From Gallibacter intestinalis (lineage in GTDB: Bacteria; Bacillota; Clostridia; Peptostreptococcales; Anaerovoracaceae), in assembly GCF_014982745.1 (NCBI RefSeq), contig NZ_JADCKA010000001.1, forward strand, positions 62,001-126,000: DNA of 64,000 bases, written 5' to 3'. Positions 18,947 to 27,747 of the stretch are shown one piece after another. The notes under the pieces were generated by a model. It saw only the letters and a list, made by a program, of their open reading frames with translations, was not told the origin of the DNA and ran no database searches. Position numbers and translations under genes: made by a program. Numbering within the stretch: the stretch's first letter is position 1; each line of letters begins with the position of its first letter.

Positions 18947-19248
18947 TACATTTTAGATGACTGTACTATCATCGGAGATGGTGCTATAATGAATAGAAAA
19001 GTTAAAATAGGAAAACGTTGTACTATTCAATCTAATGTGGTGATAGGTGAATCAGGCTTTGTATATTCTGAAGAAAACGGTATTAAAACTATGATTAAGC
19101 ATTTTTGAGGAGTTAATATAGGTGATAATAGTTATATAGCATCAAGTATTATTAAAAACCAATTGGAAATTGGCAAAAATGTTACTGTGGGCATGGGCAG
19201 CGTTGTAATAAAAGACACTGAAGATTATGTTACCATAGTTGGAGTTTA
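18947..19248 (+). pseudogene. Remnant of a second hexapeptide acyltransferase
   Basis: In one frame the sequence reads CTIIGDGA, VKIGKRCTIQSNVVIGESGFVY, VNIGDNSYIASS, LEIGKNVTVGMGSVV, which is clear left-handed beta-helix repeat sequence. It is interrupted by a TGA at 19106-19108, has no proper start, and ends at a TAG (19246-19248). It is not a copy of the neighbouring wbpD-like gene; the GESGFVY segment is more like LpxD or sugar O-acyltransferases. It marks the junction between the conserved sugar-nucleotide genes and an AT-rich gene block. Confidence 0.75.
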
Positions 19249-19291
19249 GGGAAAACAACAAACAATAATTAAATGAAAATGGAGAGTTGTG

Positions 19292-20434
19292 ATGTATAAA
19301 ATTTGCCATATTACTAGTGCACATAGTAGATATGATGATAGAATTTTTGCAAAAGAATGTGTATCTTTAGCTCAAAACGGATACGATACTACTTTGATTG
19401 TTAATGACGATTTGCCTGATGAAATAGTTTCTGGTGTAAAAATTATATCTACAAACTCATATCCAGCTAATAGATTCAAAAGAATATATCAGTTAAAAAA
19501 AATTTTTTTGAAAGCAATATCCATTGATGCGGAAGTATATCAATTGCATGATCCAGAGTTGCTATTGATAGCAAAAAAATTAAAAAGGAAAGGGAAAAAG
19601 GTTATATTTGATAGTCATGAATTTTATGGAGATCAAATTAGAACAAAAGATTATCTTAAAGGTCCATTAAAAAATATAGTAGGGAAACTATATAGTATTT
19701 ATGAAAGTAAAGTATTAAATAGAATAGATGGTCTTATCTATGTATGTAAGAGAATTGATGCTGAAGGAAAAATATGGGACGACTATGAGACTAGATGTAA
19801 ACATGTAGCTATTGTACCAAATTATCCAACAGAAAAAAATGCTAAACGGAATAAAACGCAATATAATATTTATAAAAATAGAAAAATGAGAATATGTTAT
19901 ACTGGTTCATTATCAGCGCATAGAGGCATTGAAGTTCTAATCGATGCATGTTACCGTGCAGATGTTAAGTTAATATTGGCGGGTAGATTTGAATCAGAAA
20001 ATTATGAACAGTATTTAAAAAACAAAATTAGTTATCAATGTGTTGATTACAGAGGACAAGTTTCCTTACAGGAAGTTTATGATATTTATGAGGAGGCGGA
20101 TGTTGGTGCACAATTGTTGCTAGATGTAGGTCAATATTACAAATTAGCGGCATTTGGTGTTAAAGTCTATGAATATATGCAAATGCATTTGCCGGTTATC
20201 ATAAATAATGCACCGTATAATACTAAAATGATTAAAGAGTATCAATTTGGACTATCAGTGGACCCTAAAGATTTAGAAACTGTTGTTAACGCAATTAATT
20301 ATTTAAAGGATAACCCTGAAGAAATTCATAAAATGGGCGCTAATGGGTATAACTTATATGCAAAAAAATTTCAATGGTCTATTGCAGAACATAATTTATT
20401 TGAATTATATGAAGTAGTTTTAAATAGCAATTAA
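19292..20434 (+). CDS. Glycosyltransferase family 4
   Basis: The product is 380 residues from the ATG at 19292, 8 nt after GGAG; a GTG three bases upstream is equally open. The GT-B fold is visible as ICHITSAHSRYDDRIFAKEC at the N-terminus (typical of family 4 enzymes starting with a Gly-poor loop), YQLHDPELLLIAKKLK, KVIFDSHEFYGD, and in the C-terminal half RICYTGSLSAHRGIEVLI, KLILAGRFES and the donor-site region KVYEYMQMHLPVI. The base composition is markedly AT-rich compared with the dehydrogenase genes upstream. The substrate is unknown. A truncated relative lies at 23303. Confidence 0.85.
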   Translation: MYKICHITSAHSRYDDRIFAKECVSLAQNGYDTTLIVNDDLPDEIVSGVKIISTNSYPANRFKRIYQLKKIFLKAISIDAEVYQLHDPELLLIAKKLKRKGKKVIFDSHEFYGDQIRTKDYLKGPLKNIVGKLYSIYESKVLNRIDGLIYVCKRIDAEGKIWDDYETRCKHVAIVPNYPTEKNAKRNKTQYNIYKNRKMRICYTGSLSAHRGIEVLIDACYRADVKLILAGRFESENYEQYLKNKISYQCVDYRGQVSLQEVYDIYEEADVGAQLLLDVGQYYKLAAFGVKVYEYMQMHLPVIINNAPYNTKMIKEYQFGLSVDPKDLETVVNAINYLKDNPEEIHKMGANGYNLYAKKFQWSIAEHNLFELYEVVLNSN

Positions 20435-20462
20435 CGATCAACTTAATATACTCGAGGGTTTT

Positions 20463-21272
20463 ATGAAAGTAATAATATCACATGATGTAGATCATTTATA
20501 CAGAAATGATCATTTGTTTGATTTAATATATCCAAAATTGTGGGTAAGGAGCACTATTGAAGTAATAAAGAAACAATATGGTATTAAAGAATATTTCTAT
20601 AGAATGCTCTCGCCGTTTGAAAAACGCAGAAATCGTATAGCTGAGGTGATGGAGTTTGATTCAAATAATAACATTCCATCTACATTTTTCTTTGGAATGG
20701 AAAATGGAATAGGCATGAACTACAATCGATCTAAGGCAGCAGAAATGATAAAGTATGTAAAGGATATGGGCTTTGATGTAGGAGTTCATGGTATAGAATA
20801 TCGTGAATTAGATAATATGTGTAAAGAAGCTAGAACATTTAATTCAATAGTTGATAATTTGGACTTCGGTATTCGTATGCATTATGTAAGATTTGATAAT
20901 GAAATTACATTAAAAAATTTGGACAAATGTGGATACATATTTGATAGTTCAGAATTTGATAAGAACAAAGGCTTTTTAATAAAGAAACCTTATAAAGTGA
21001 ATAATATTTGGGAGTTTCCGCTAACCATTATGGATGGTTACTTACCACCAAAGATTGAAGATAAAATACAAAATACCAAAAAAATTATTAATGATGCAAA
21101 GGCTGTTGGCTTACAATACATAACTATTCTTTTTCATGATTATATGTTTAGCAATGGATTTGACACAGATAGAAAATGGTATTTATGGTTAGTAGATTAT
21201 TTAAAAGAGAATAATTTTGAATTTATTTCATACAAAGATGCAATTAAAGAATTGGAAGGGCAAAATGAATAG
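20463..21272 (+). CDS. NodB-type polysaccharide deacetylase-like protein
   Basis: The product is 269 residues with no signal peptide, so it is cytoplasmic. The catalytic barrel motifs are ISHDVDHLYR at residues 5-14 (the Asp pair of NodB enzymes), STFFFGMEN, VGVHGIEY (metal His) and ITILFHDYMFSNG near the end. Proteins of this type in capsule loci may deacetylate a lipid-linked sugar or a sugar nucleotide, but several have unproven function. The gene overlaps the following GNAT gene by 8 nt, so the two are translationally coupled and probably act on the same sugar. Confidence 0.72.
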   Translation: MKVIISHDVDHLYRNDHLFDLIYPKLWVRSTIEVIKKQYGIKEYFYRMLSPFEKRRNRIAEVMEFDSNNNIPSTFFFGMENGIGMNYNRSKAAEMIKYVKDMGFDVGVHGIEYRELDNMCKEARTFNSIVDNLDFGIRMHYVRFDNEITLKNLDKCGYIFDSSEFDKNKGFLIKKPYKVNNIWEFPLTIMDGYLPPKIEDKIQNTKKIINDAKAVGLQYITILFHDYMFSNGFDTDRKWYLWLVDYLKENNFEFISYKDAIKELEGQNE

Positions 21273-22200
21273 TCTTTATATTAATTCAATTTTTGAAAGT
21301 AAGGGTTGGCTAACTTCGATGTGCGGAGATAATTGGGAAATTATCACTGTAAAAAAGAATAATGGTGAAATTGCAGCAGCTTTACCAATTTATTATACTA
21401 AAAAATTTGGATGTAAATTAGCTACTGTACCTCCGTTATCTCAAACATGCGGATTATATATTGAAAGAACAGGAGCTAAATTATCAAAACAATTAGAAAA
21501 AGAAAAAAAATATATTGTTGAAATAATAGATAGATTACCTAAAAACTATAGCTATGATTTGTATTTAGATGCAAATAATGAATATGTTTTACCTTTTTTG
21601 TGGAAAGGCTTTAAAGTAGTGCCCAGATTTTCATATAGAATTGAAAAGCTAGATGATTTAGATGTAGTATGGGCAGGATTCAAAGAGAATATCAGAACTG
21701 ATATACGAAAAGCCGAGAAAAAAGTTAAAGTTGTTGAAAGTGAAAATATTGATATTTTAATTAAAATGTTAAATGAAACATTTAAACGACAAAATAGGAA
21801 GTCACCATATGATGAAAACATAATAAAAAAATTAGATACATTCTTAAAAAAAGAAAAAGCATGTAAGTTATTATATGCGATTGATGACGATGAAAATATT
21901 CATGCAGCAACATATTTTGTGTATGATGAAAAAAGATGTTATTATCTAATGAGTGGAGGAGATCCTTTATACCGCAATTCTGGTGCTACTGCGTTGCTAG
22001 TATGGGAAGGCATTAAATTTGCTTCAAAGCATAGTGAGTTATTTGATTTTGAAGGATCAATGATAGAAGATATAGAACGCTTTGTGAGAGGATTTGGAGC
22101 AAAACCTCAAGTATACTATAATGTTCGAAAACTAAAACCTCTCTTGAGGATGGCGGAAGGGATTAAACCCACTATAAAGAAGTTATTGCACTATAAATAA
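21265..22200 (+). CDS. FemAB-like GNAT acyltransferase
   Basis: The product is 311 residues from the ATG at 21265, which lies inside the final codons of the deacetylase gene with GGAAGGG just upstream. The alternative start at 21217 lies wholly within the upstream gene. The C-terminal half shows the acetyltransferase_6/FemAB-like fold: FKENIRTDIRKAEKK, ATYFVYDEKRCYYLMSGGDP, SGATALLVWEGIKFASKH and FDFEGSM. It probably transfers an acyl or aminoacyl group to an amino sugar. Coupling to a deacetylase-like gene suggests that deacetylation exposes the amine that this enzyme modifies. Confidence 0.75.
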   Translation: MNSLYINSIFESKGWLTSMCGDNWEIITVKKNNGEIAAALPIYYTKKFGCKLATVPPLSQTCGLYIERTGAKLSKQLEKEKKYIVEIIDRLPKNYSYDLYLDANNEYVLPFLWKGFKVVPRFSYRIEKLDDLDVVWAGFKENIRTDIRKAEKKVKVVESENIDILIKMLNETFKRQNRKSPYDENIIKKLDTFLKKEKACKLLYAIDDDENIHAATYFVYDEKRCYYLMSGGDPLYRNSGATALLVWEGIKFASKHSELFDFEGSMIEDIERFVRGFGAKPQVYYNVRKLKPLLRMAEGIKPTIKKLLHYK

Positions 22201-22224
22201 ATGTAAAAATGAGGTATAGATAAA

Positions 22225-23301
22225 ATGAAATACGCACTTATCGGATGTGGTCGCATTGCCACAAATCATATGAAAGCAGCAGTTAATAATAATTTGGAAA
22301 TAGTAGCAGTATGCGATGTGCTTCCGGAAAAAATGGAAGAGCTTTTAGCTAAGCATAGATTAGAAAATAACAAAGAAATCAAAAGATATACTGATTATAA
22401 AGAAATGATTGAGAAAGAAAGACCTCAGCTTGTGAGCATCGCTACTGAAAGCGGAATACATGCCGAGATTGCCCTTTATTGCATTGATAAAGAAGTGAAT
22501 GTAATTATAGAAAAACCTATGGCTATGAGCATTGAAGATGCAGATAAAATCATAGAAATGTCTGAAAAGAAAGGTGTAAAAGTTTCTGCATGTCATCAGA
22601 ACAGATTTAATATTGCTATTCAGGAACTCAGGAAGGCACTTGAAGCGGGAAGATTTGGTAAACTTTCTCATGGCTCTATTCATGTGCGTTGGAATAGAAA
22701 CAAGGGATATTATGATCAGGCAAAATGGAGAGGTACATGGGCCGAAGATGGTGGCGCTCTTATGAATCAGTGTATCCATGGTATCGACTTACTTAGATGG
22801 ATGATGGGCGACGAGATTGAAGAAATCTATGGAGCAACAAGACAGCAGTTCCATGATTATCTTGAAGCTGAAGATGTAGGAATGGCTGTAGTTAAATTTA
22901 AAAACGGTGCAATCGGAACAATTGAAGGAACTACTAATGTATATCCTAAGAATCTAGAAGAAACGTTGTACATCTTTGGTGAAAATGGCACAGTAAAAAT
23001 CGGTGGAACATCTACAAACAATATAGATGTATGGGATTTTGCTGATGAAACTGAAGAAGACAGCAAAAATAAGGGACTTGAAGAACAGACAAGTAACGTT
23101 TATGGTAACGGACATACGAGCCTCTTTGCTGATGTTATGGACGCTATAGAAAACGACAGAAAGCCATATGTTGATGCTGTGGCAGGTAGAAATGCTCTTG
23201 AAGTTGTATTGGCTATATATAAAAGTCAAAAAGAAAGCAAAGCTATACAGCTGCCTTTGAAAGAATTTGCAAGTATAGAGATGAAGGGCGAGTTTAGATA
23301 A
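22225..23301 (+). CDS. WbpB/WlbA-type sugar-nucleotide oxidoreductase
   Basis: The product is 358 residues of the Gfo/Idh/MocA family. It has the N-terminal NAD site ALIGCGRIATNHMKA, the EKPMAMSIEDADKII segment with the conserved Lys, the ACHQNRFN segment, and NQCIHGIDLLRWMMG with the conserved His in the substrate half. WbpB/WlbA oxidises C3 of UDP-GlcNAcA to the 3-keto sugar, which the WbpE aminotransferase then aminates. Both partners are in this operon (26435 and 18344). The codon use and GC are closer to the 15935-18910 block than to its direct neighbours. Confidence 0.82.
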   Translation: MKYALIGCGRIATNHMKAAVNNNLEIVAVCDVLPEKMEELLAKHRLENNKEIKRYTDYKEMIEKERPQLVSIATESGIHAEIALYCIDKEVNVIIEKPMAMSIEDADKIIEMSEKKGVKVSACHQNRFNIAIQELRKALEAGRFGKLSHGSIHVRWNRNKGYYDQAKWRGTWAEDGGALMNQCIHGIDLLRWMMGDEIEEIYGATRQQFHDYLEAEDVGMAVVKFKNGAIGTIEGTTNVYPKNLEETLYIFGENGTVKIGGTSTNNIDVWDFADETEEDSKNKGLEEQTSNVYGNGHTSLFADVMDAIENDRKPYVDAVAGRNALEVVLAIYKSQKESKAIQLPLKEFASIEMKGEFR

Positions 23302-23302
23302 A

Positions 23303-23650
23303 ATGAAAATCTGTCATATCATTAGCAAAATAGAAAATAAAGTATATCTAGTGGCTTGTGGTGAATCTGATGAAAAAAGGTGTTCATGTTATTTGGGTAG
23401 GTGAAAGAGAAGATAGTAGACTGAAACGTCTTTTTTCTTTTTCTCGCTGGATATATGATGCAGCTATTAATATAGATGCGGATGTATATCATTTACATTG
23501 GAAGTATTATATTCCTAAGACACTTCGATATTTTATTTCGAAAATGGGATATGTGAATTTTTAGACGCTTTAATATCCCCTTGCCAAATTAATGGAAAAC
23601 TTCCATTTGAGAATAAGGTTAATATATATGAGCATAATAAGAATGAACAA
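23303..23650 (+). pseudogene. Truncated, frameshifted glycosyltransferase
   Basis: An ATG directly after the stop of the oxidoreductase gene opens MKICHIISK, the usual start of family 4 glycosyltransferases, but the frame soon breaks. A second frame (23358-23564) holds GVHVIWVGEREDSRLKR and INIDADVYHLHWKYY, matching the acceptor half of the enzyme at 19292 (IDAEVYQLHDPE). The whole donor half is missing. It lies at the start of another AT-rich gene block. Confidence 0.7.
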
Positions 23651-23721
23651 GTAAAAGATAAAATTTAATATTATCTGAGTTGCTAAAAATTAGAAAGTTT
23701 TATTTTGAGGACATATCTTTA

Positions 23722-25188
23722 ATGAGTAATAGTGAAAGAATTAAAAATATTGTTTTTGCGTGTTTTTTTATAGAAACAGGTTTAATTAACTTGATTCTAT
23801 CTATAATATCAGAATGTTTTAAGATAGAAATACCAAGCGGGATAGTCGAATGTATTAAATATTGCTTTTATGGAATAATTTTCATATATATATTCTGGGC
23901 TTATATTAAGACAATAATAAAAATAAATTTATTACCATTAAAAGTTATTATATTTGCCTTACCGTGTATTTATATTTTTCCAGAAGTATATAATTGTATA
24001 GTGAGATCTTGGGAATTTGATGCAATAGTTTATTTATTTAAGTATGTTGTTTTCATAATACCAGTATATTTTATAGGCGTTTGTATAATGCTTAAGGGGA
24101 AGGAAGTAGATATAGCATTTTTGAAGTATTATAAATATATTGCCTTATTATTAGTACCTTTTTTTGTTTTTTATTTAATAAGAATGACTTTCCCCGAGAA
24201 TCCCTTAGTGAATTATTCTGATTTCGGACTATTAAATTATATGTCAATGGGATATTTTATTTTACCAATTTTTTTAGGATCTTTTTTAGAATGGGCTCTA
24301 CTATCAGAAACTAGAAAAGATAAAATATTGAGTATATTGAGTGGAGTGTTATGTTTTATTTGTATCATATGTACTGGCACAAGAGGCGCTATTTTAGTTA
24401 CAATTTGTTTTGCTTTATTATTATTTATATACTCTATAATATGTAAACAAAATATAAAGAAAACATTTCTTTTTATGGCATTTATAATTTTTGTTAATAT
24501 ATTTGCGCAATATGTATGGCAACCAACTGGCTCTAGGTTTGGAAAAAAATTTATTGATGATATTACATATTCAGAAGTAGTTGAAACGTACGAGGAAAGT
24601 GGATTTTTAGCTGAAGGAAGTGTAGAATCACGAGAAAAACAAACGGCAGAATTTATTGAAGCAAGAAGTATAATTCTTCAATACGCAGTAGAAAGTGATT
24701 TAACATATGCGCAGTCCGTAAAAAAAGCATTGAAAGATATAAAAACAGGAAATGTAGAAAATATTTATAAAGAAAAGATAGCAGATAGTGTATTGCATGA
24801 ATTATATAAATTAGAAGAAGAAGATTTGATGACGCTTTCTAGAAAACCATTGATTGAAATTTCGATAATGGAATTCAATAAGAACAAACTATTTGGAAAT
24901 GGGTGTTATCATTATATAAATAAATACACTTATTACCCACATAATGCTATTTGCGAATTAATGTGTGATACAGGAATAATAGGTACAATGATTTTTGTAT
25001 CTTCAATAATCTCTATTTTAATTTTAACGAGAAAACTACTTATTAAGTGCAAGGATTTTGCTATAATGCTTATATTCACATTATCATATACACCATCATA
25101 TTTAATTTCTGGTTCAGTATATATGGATTTAATGATTCCGCTATTTATAACTATTGGAACAATTACTATCGTAGCAAATAAAAAATAA
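23722..25188 (+). CDS. O-antigen/capsule polymerase-like membrane protein (Wzy-type)
   Basis: The product is 488 residues from the ATG at 23722, preceded by GAGG; a TTG at 23680 would add 14 residues without an SD. There are ten or so hydrophobic segments and one long outside loop (about residues 275-410). The motif CTGTRGAILVTICFALLLF and, late in the protein, NKLFGNGCYHY with YPHNAICELMCDTG resemble the ligase/polymerase family (Wzy_C). It probably joins lipid-linked repeat units outside the membrane. The flippase gene follows directly, as in Wzx/Wzy pathways. Confidence 0.75.
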   Translation: MSNSERIKNIVFACFFIETGLINLILSIISECFKIEIPSGIVECIKYCFYGIIFIYIFWAYIKTIIKINLLPLKVIIFALPCIYIFPEVYNCIVRSWEFDAIVYLFKYVVFIIPVYFIGVCIMLKGKEVDIAFLKYYKYIALLLVPFFVFYLIRMTFPENPLVNYSDFGLLNYMSMGYFILPIFLGSFLEWALLSETRKDKILSILSGVLCFICIICTGTRGAILVTICFALLLFIYSIICKQNIKKTFLFMAFIIFVNIFAQYVWQPTGSRFGKKFIDDITYSEVVETYEESGFLAEGSVESREKQTAEFIEARSIILQYAVESDLTYAQSVKKALKDIKTGNVENIYKEKIADSVLHELYKLEEEDLMTLSRKPLIEISIMEFNKNKLFGNGCYHYINKYTYYPHNAICELMCDTGIIGTMIFVSSIISILILTRKLLIKCKDFAIMLIFTLSYTPSYLISGSVYMDLMIPLFITIGTITIVANKK

Positions 25189-25202
25189 TAATTTAGTGTC
25201 AA

Positions 25203-26420
25203 GTGAAAATGAAAATTATATTACAGAATAGAAAAATCGTTCTAGACATGATCTTAAATATTATTGCTGTGAGTGTACCAGTGGCAATATTGCAGTTAGT
25301 TGTATATCCGATTACTGCTCAAAAAATTGGTGGTGAAGAATATGGTTTGATGCTTACCATATATTCTGTTTGGATGATGATTTCGAATTCGCTCGGTAAC
25401 GTATTTAATAATATACGATTATTGTATAGCGATAAATACGATCAAAAAGGCGATTTTAATATATTGATTTTAAGCTGGGAACTGGTTAATGCAATTATTA
25501 TTGGTATTTTAATTCTTTTATATTGTAATAGTTTTGATATTATTCATATAGGATTGGGAGCTATAGTGGCAATTCTTATTATGGCTAAATCTTATTTAGA
25601 AGTGGATTTTAGAATAAATTTAAATTATAAAAGCATTGTCATAAATAACTTGGTGCAGTGTGTTGGATTTATAGTAGGCATGCTGTTTACTCTCATTACA
25701 GGTATATGGGAAAGTATATTTATTTGTGGTTATTTATTTAGTTGCGTATATTGTACTATAAAGACAAAATTATTATTTGAACCATTGAAAAAAACAAGCC
25801 AGTTTAAAGAATTAAACAGCGCTTCAAATAAATTGATAATAGCAACAGTTATTGGAAATCTTATGACTTATGCGGATAAATTAGTATTGTATCCCTTAAT
25901 GGGAGGGTATACGGTATCTATTTACTATACCGCATCTATTCTCGGAAAAATTGTTGGAATGATTACAGGCCCAATAAATAGTGTCATATTGAGCTATATT
26001 CGCAAATGGAAATCAAATAATAAGCAGTTAATTGCAAAGATATTATTAATTGGGGTGTTTCTATGCAGTGTAGGTTATTTAGTAACTATTGTTTTTTACA
26101 AACCAGTTTTAAATATACTTTTTCCGCAATGGGTAAATGATGTTATGCGATATATTCCGCTAACAACTATTAATGTAATGTTAATGGTTTTGACTTCTAT
26201 TATATCACCGTTTGTGCTGAAGTTTTGCGATATGAAATGGCAAGTTATAATTAACATAGTCGGCGGAGCTACTTATTTTTTAGGTGCTCTTGTTCTGTGG
26301 AAATATTTAGGACTAACTGGATTTTGTATAGGAGTGATAATTGGAACTTTAACAAAACTTTTAATAATGTTATTAGTTTATTTTCGCAACAGTAAAATAG
26401 AATATAATAAGGCAAAATAA
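25203..26420 (+). CDS. Polysaccharide flippase (Wzx/MATE-like)
   Basis: The product is about 405 residues. The start is GTG 25203 or ATG 25209; neither has a clear SD. About twelve hydrophobic helices span the length, with the N-terminal amphipathic start, a KIGGEEYGLMLTIYSVWMM segment near residue 35 and the TYADKLVLYPLMGGYTVSIYY segment that is common in oligosaccharide flippases. It would turn undecaprenyl-linked repeat units across the membrane for the polymerase encoded just before it. The gene is strongly AT-rich. It ends 14 nt before the aminotransferase gene. Confidence 0.8.
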   Translation: MKMKIILQNRKIVLDMILNIIAVSVPVAILQLVVYPITAQKIGGEEYGLMLTIYSVWMMISNSLGNVFNNIRLLYSDKYDQKGDFNILILSWELVNAIIIGILILLYCNSFDIIHIGLGAIVAILIMAKSYLEVDFRINLNYKSIVINNLVQCVGFIVGMLFTLITGIWESIFICGYLFSCVYCTIKTKLLFEPLKKTSQFKELNSASNKLIIATVIGNLMTYADKLVLYPLMGGYTVSIYYTASILGKIVGMITGPINSVILSYIRKWKSNNKQLIAKILLIGVFLCSVGYLVTIVFYKPVLNILFPQWVNDVMRYIPLTTINVMLMVLTSIISPFVLKFCDMKWQVIINIVGGATYFLGALVLWKYLGLTGFCIGVIIGTLTKLLIMLLVYFRNSKIEYNKAK

Positions 26421-26434
26421 TATGGAGGTATTGC

Positions 26435-27565
26435 ATGCAATTCAGAGATTTAAAAACACAGTACCAAGTACTAAAAAACGATATCGATAAAGCAATGATC
26501 GATGTGGCTGCAAGTTCAGCATATATTAACGGACCACAGGTAGCACAGTTCGAAAAAGAGCTTGCTGAGTATGTAGGTGTAAAGCATTGTATAACTTGCG
26601 GTAACGGCACAGATGCTCTTACTATAGCCATGATGGCATGGGGCATCGGCGTAGGTGATGCGGTATTTGTACCGGATTTTACATTCTTTTCATCAGGAGA
26701 AATCGTATCCCATGCAGGGGGTACACCGATATTTGTAGATGTTGATGATGACACTTTCAACATTTCAGCAGAGTCTTTAGAAAAAGCAATAGTTAAAGTC
26801 AAAGAAGAAGGGAAACTTACACCTAAAGCAGTAGTTGCTGTTGATTTGTTTGGGCTTCCTGCAGATTTTGAAGCAGTAAGAAAAGTTGCTGATAAATACG
26901 GCATCTATGTTCTGGAAGATGCAGCACAGGGCTTCGGAGGAGATATTAACGGTAAGAAAGCATGCGGCTTTGGCGATATATCGACAACTTCTTTCTTCCC
27001 TGCAAAACCTCTCGGTTGTTATGGTGACGGCGGAGCTGTATTTACTGATAACGATGAATGGGCGGAACTTATTAAATCCATCAGAGTCCATGGCAAAGGT
27101 AGCATGAAGTATGATAATGTCAGAATAGGTCTTAACTCTAGACTTGACACTATTCAGGCAGCGATACTCTCTGTTAAACTCAAAGCTTTTGCTGAATATG
27201 AATTAGTTGATGTAAATAAAGTGGCAGATAAATACACTGAACTTCTTGGAGATATAGTTAAGACTCCAGTAATACCTGAAGGTTTTTATTCAAGCTGGGC
27301 ACAGTATACAATCCAGCTTGAAAATAAAAAAGTAAGAGATGGTCTACAGGCTTATCTAAAAGAAAAAGACATTCCTTCCATGGTATATTATCCAAAGCCA
27401 ATGCATGATCAGCAGGCATTTGGATTAAACGGGGAAGAACATGTGGATTGTTCTGTTACAAGCAGACTTTGTGACACAGTATTGTCTCTTCCTATGCATC
27501 CATATCTAAAAGACGAAGAGATAGCAACAGTAGTGGATGCAGTTAAAGAATACTTGGGCAAATAA
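26435..27565 (+). CDS. WbpE-type UDP-sugar 3-aminotransferase
   Basis: The product is 376 residues of the DegT/DnrJ/EryC1/StrS family, preceded by GGAGGT. Landmarks are CGNGTDALTIAMMAWGIG, VFVPDFTFFSSGE, VLEDAAQGFGGDI, and FFPAKPLGCYGDGGA with the Schiff-base Lys near residue 191. Unlike the paralogue at 12794, it has the GNGTDAL and AKPLGCYGDGGA forms seen in WbpE/WlbC enzymes. Those aminate UDP-3-keto-GlcNAcA with glutamate as donor. It closes the first polysaccharide operon; a terminator follows. Confidence 0.85.
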   Translation: MQFRDLKTQYQVLKNDIDKAMIDVAASSAYINGPQVAQFEKELAEYVGVKHCITCGNGTDALTIAMMAWGIGVGDAVFVPDFTFFSSGEIVSHAGGTPIFVDVDDDTFNISAESLEKAIVKVKEEGKLTPKAVVAVDLFGLPADFEAVRKVADKYGIYVLEDAAQGFGGDINGKKACGFGDISTTSFFPAKPLGCYGDGGAVFTDNDEWAELIKSIRVHGKGSMKYDNVRIGLNSRLDTIQAAILSVKLKAFAEYELVDVNKVADKYTELLGDIVKTPVIPEGFYSSWAQYTIQLENKKVRDGLQAYLKEKDIPSMVYYPKPMHDQQAFGLNGEEHVDCSVTSRLCDTVLSLPMHPYLKDEEIATVVDAVKEYLGK

Positions 27566-27595
27566 TGAAAGTTAAAGACTAATATTTGAATTGTG

Positions 27596-27636
27596 AAGAG
27601 CATAGAGCAGGGAGTCATTTGCACTATGCTCTTTAT
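27596..27636 (+). terminator. Rho-independent terminator of the first polysaccharide operon
   Basis: AAGAGCATAG pairs with CTATGCTCTT around an 18-base loop and is followed by TATT. Confidence 0.7.
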
Positions 27637-27679
27637 TGGATTTATAGTGAAATTTCAATGCAAACACTGTGCTGTAACA

Positions 27680-27708
27680 TTTACAAAAAGCCCTCCATAT
27701 GCTAAACT
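27680..27708 (+). promoter_or_regulatory. Sigma-A promoter of the ABC-exporter operon
   Basis: TTTACA (27680-27685), 17 bp, TAAACT (27703-27708). Transcription should start near 27715, which is exactly the first in-frame ATG. That ATG can therefore hardly be the translation start. Confidence 0.65.
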
Positions 27709-27747
27709 AATAAAATGCTAAATAAGTTTTGCGGAAAGGATAAATCT

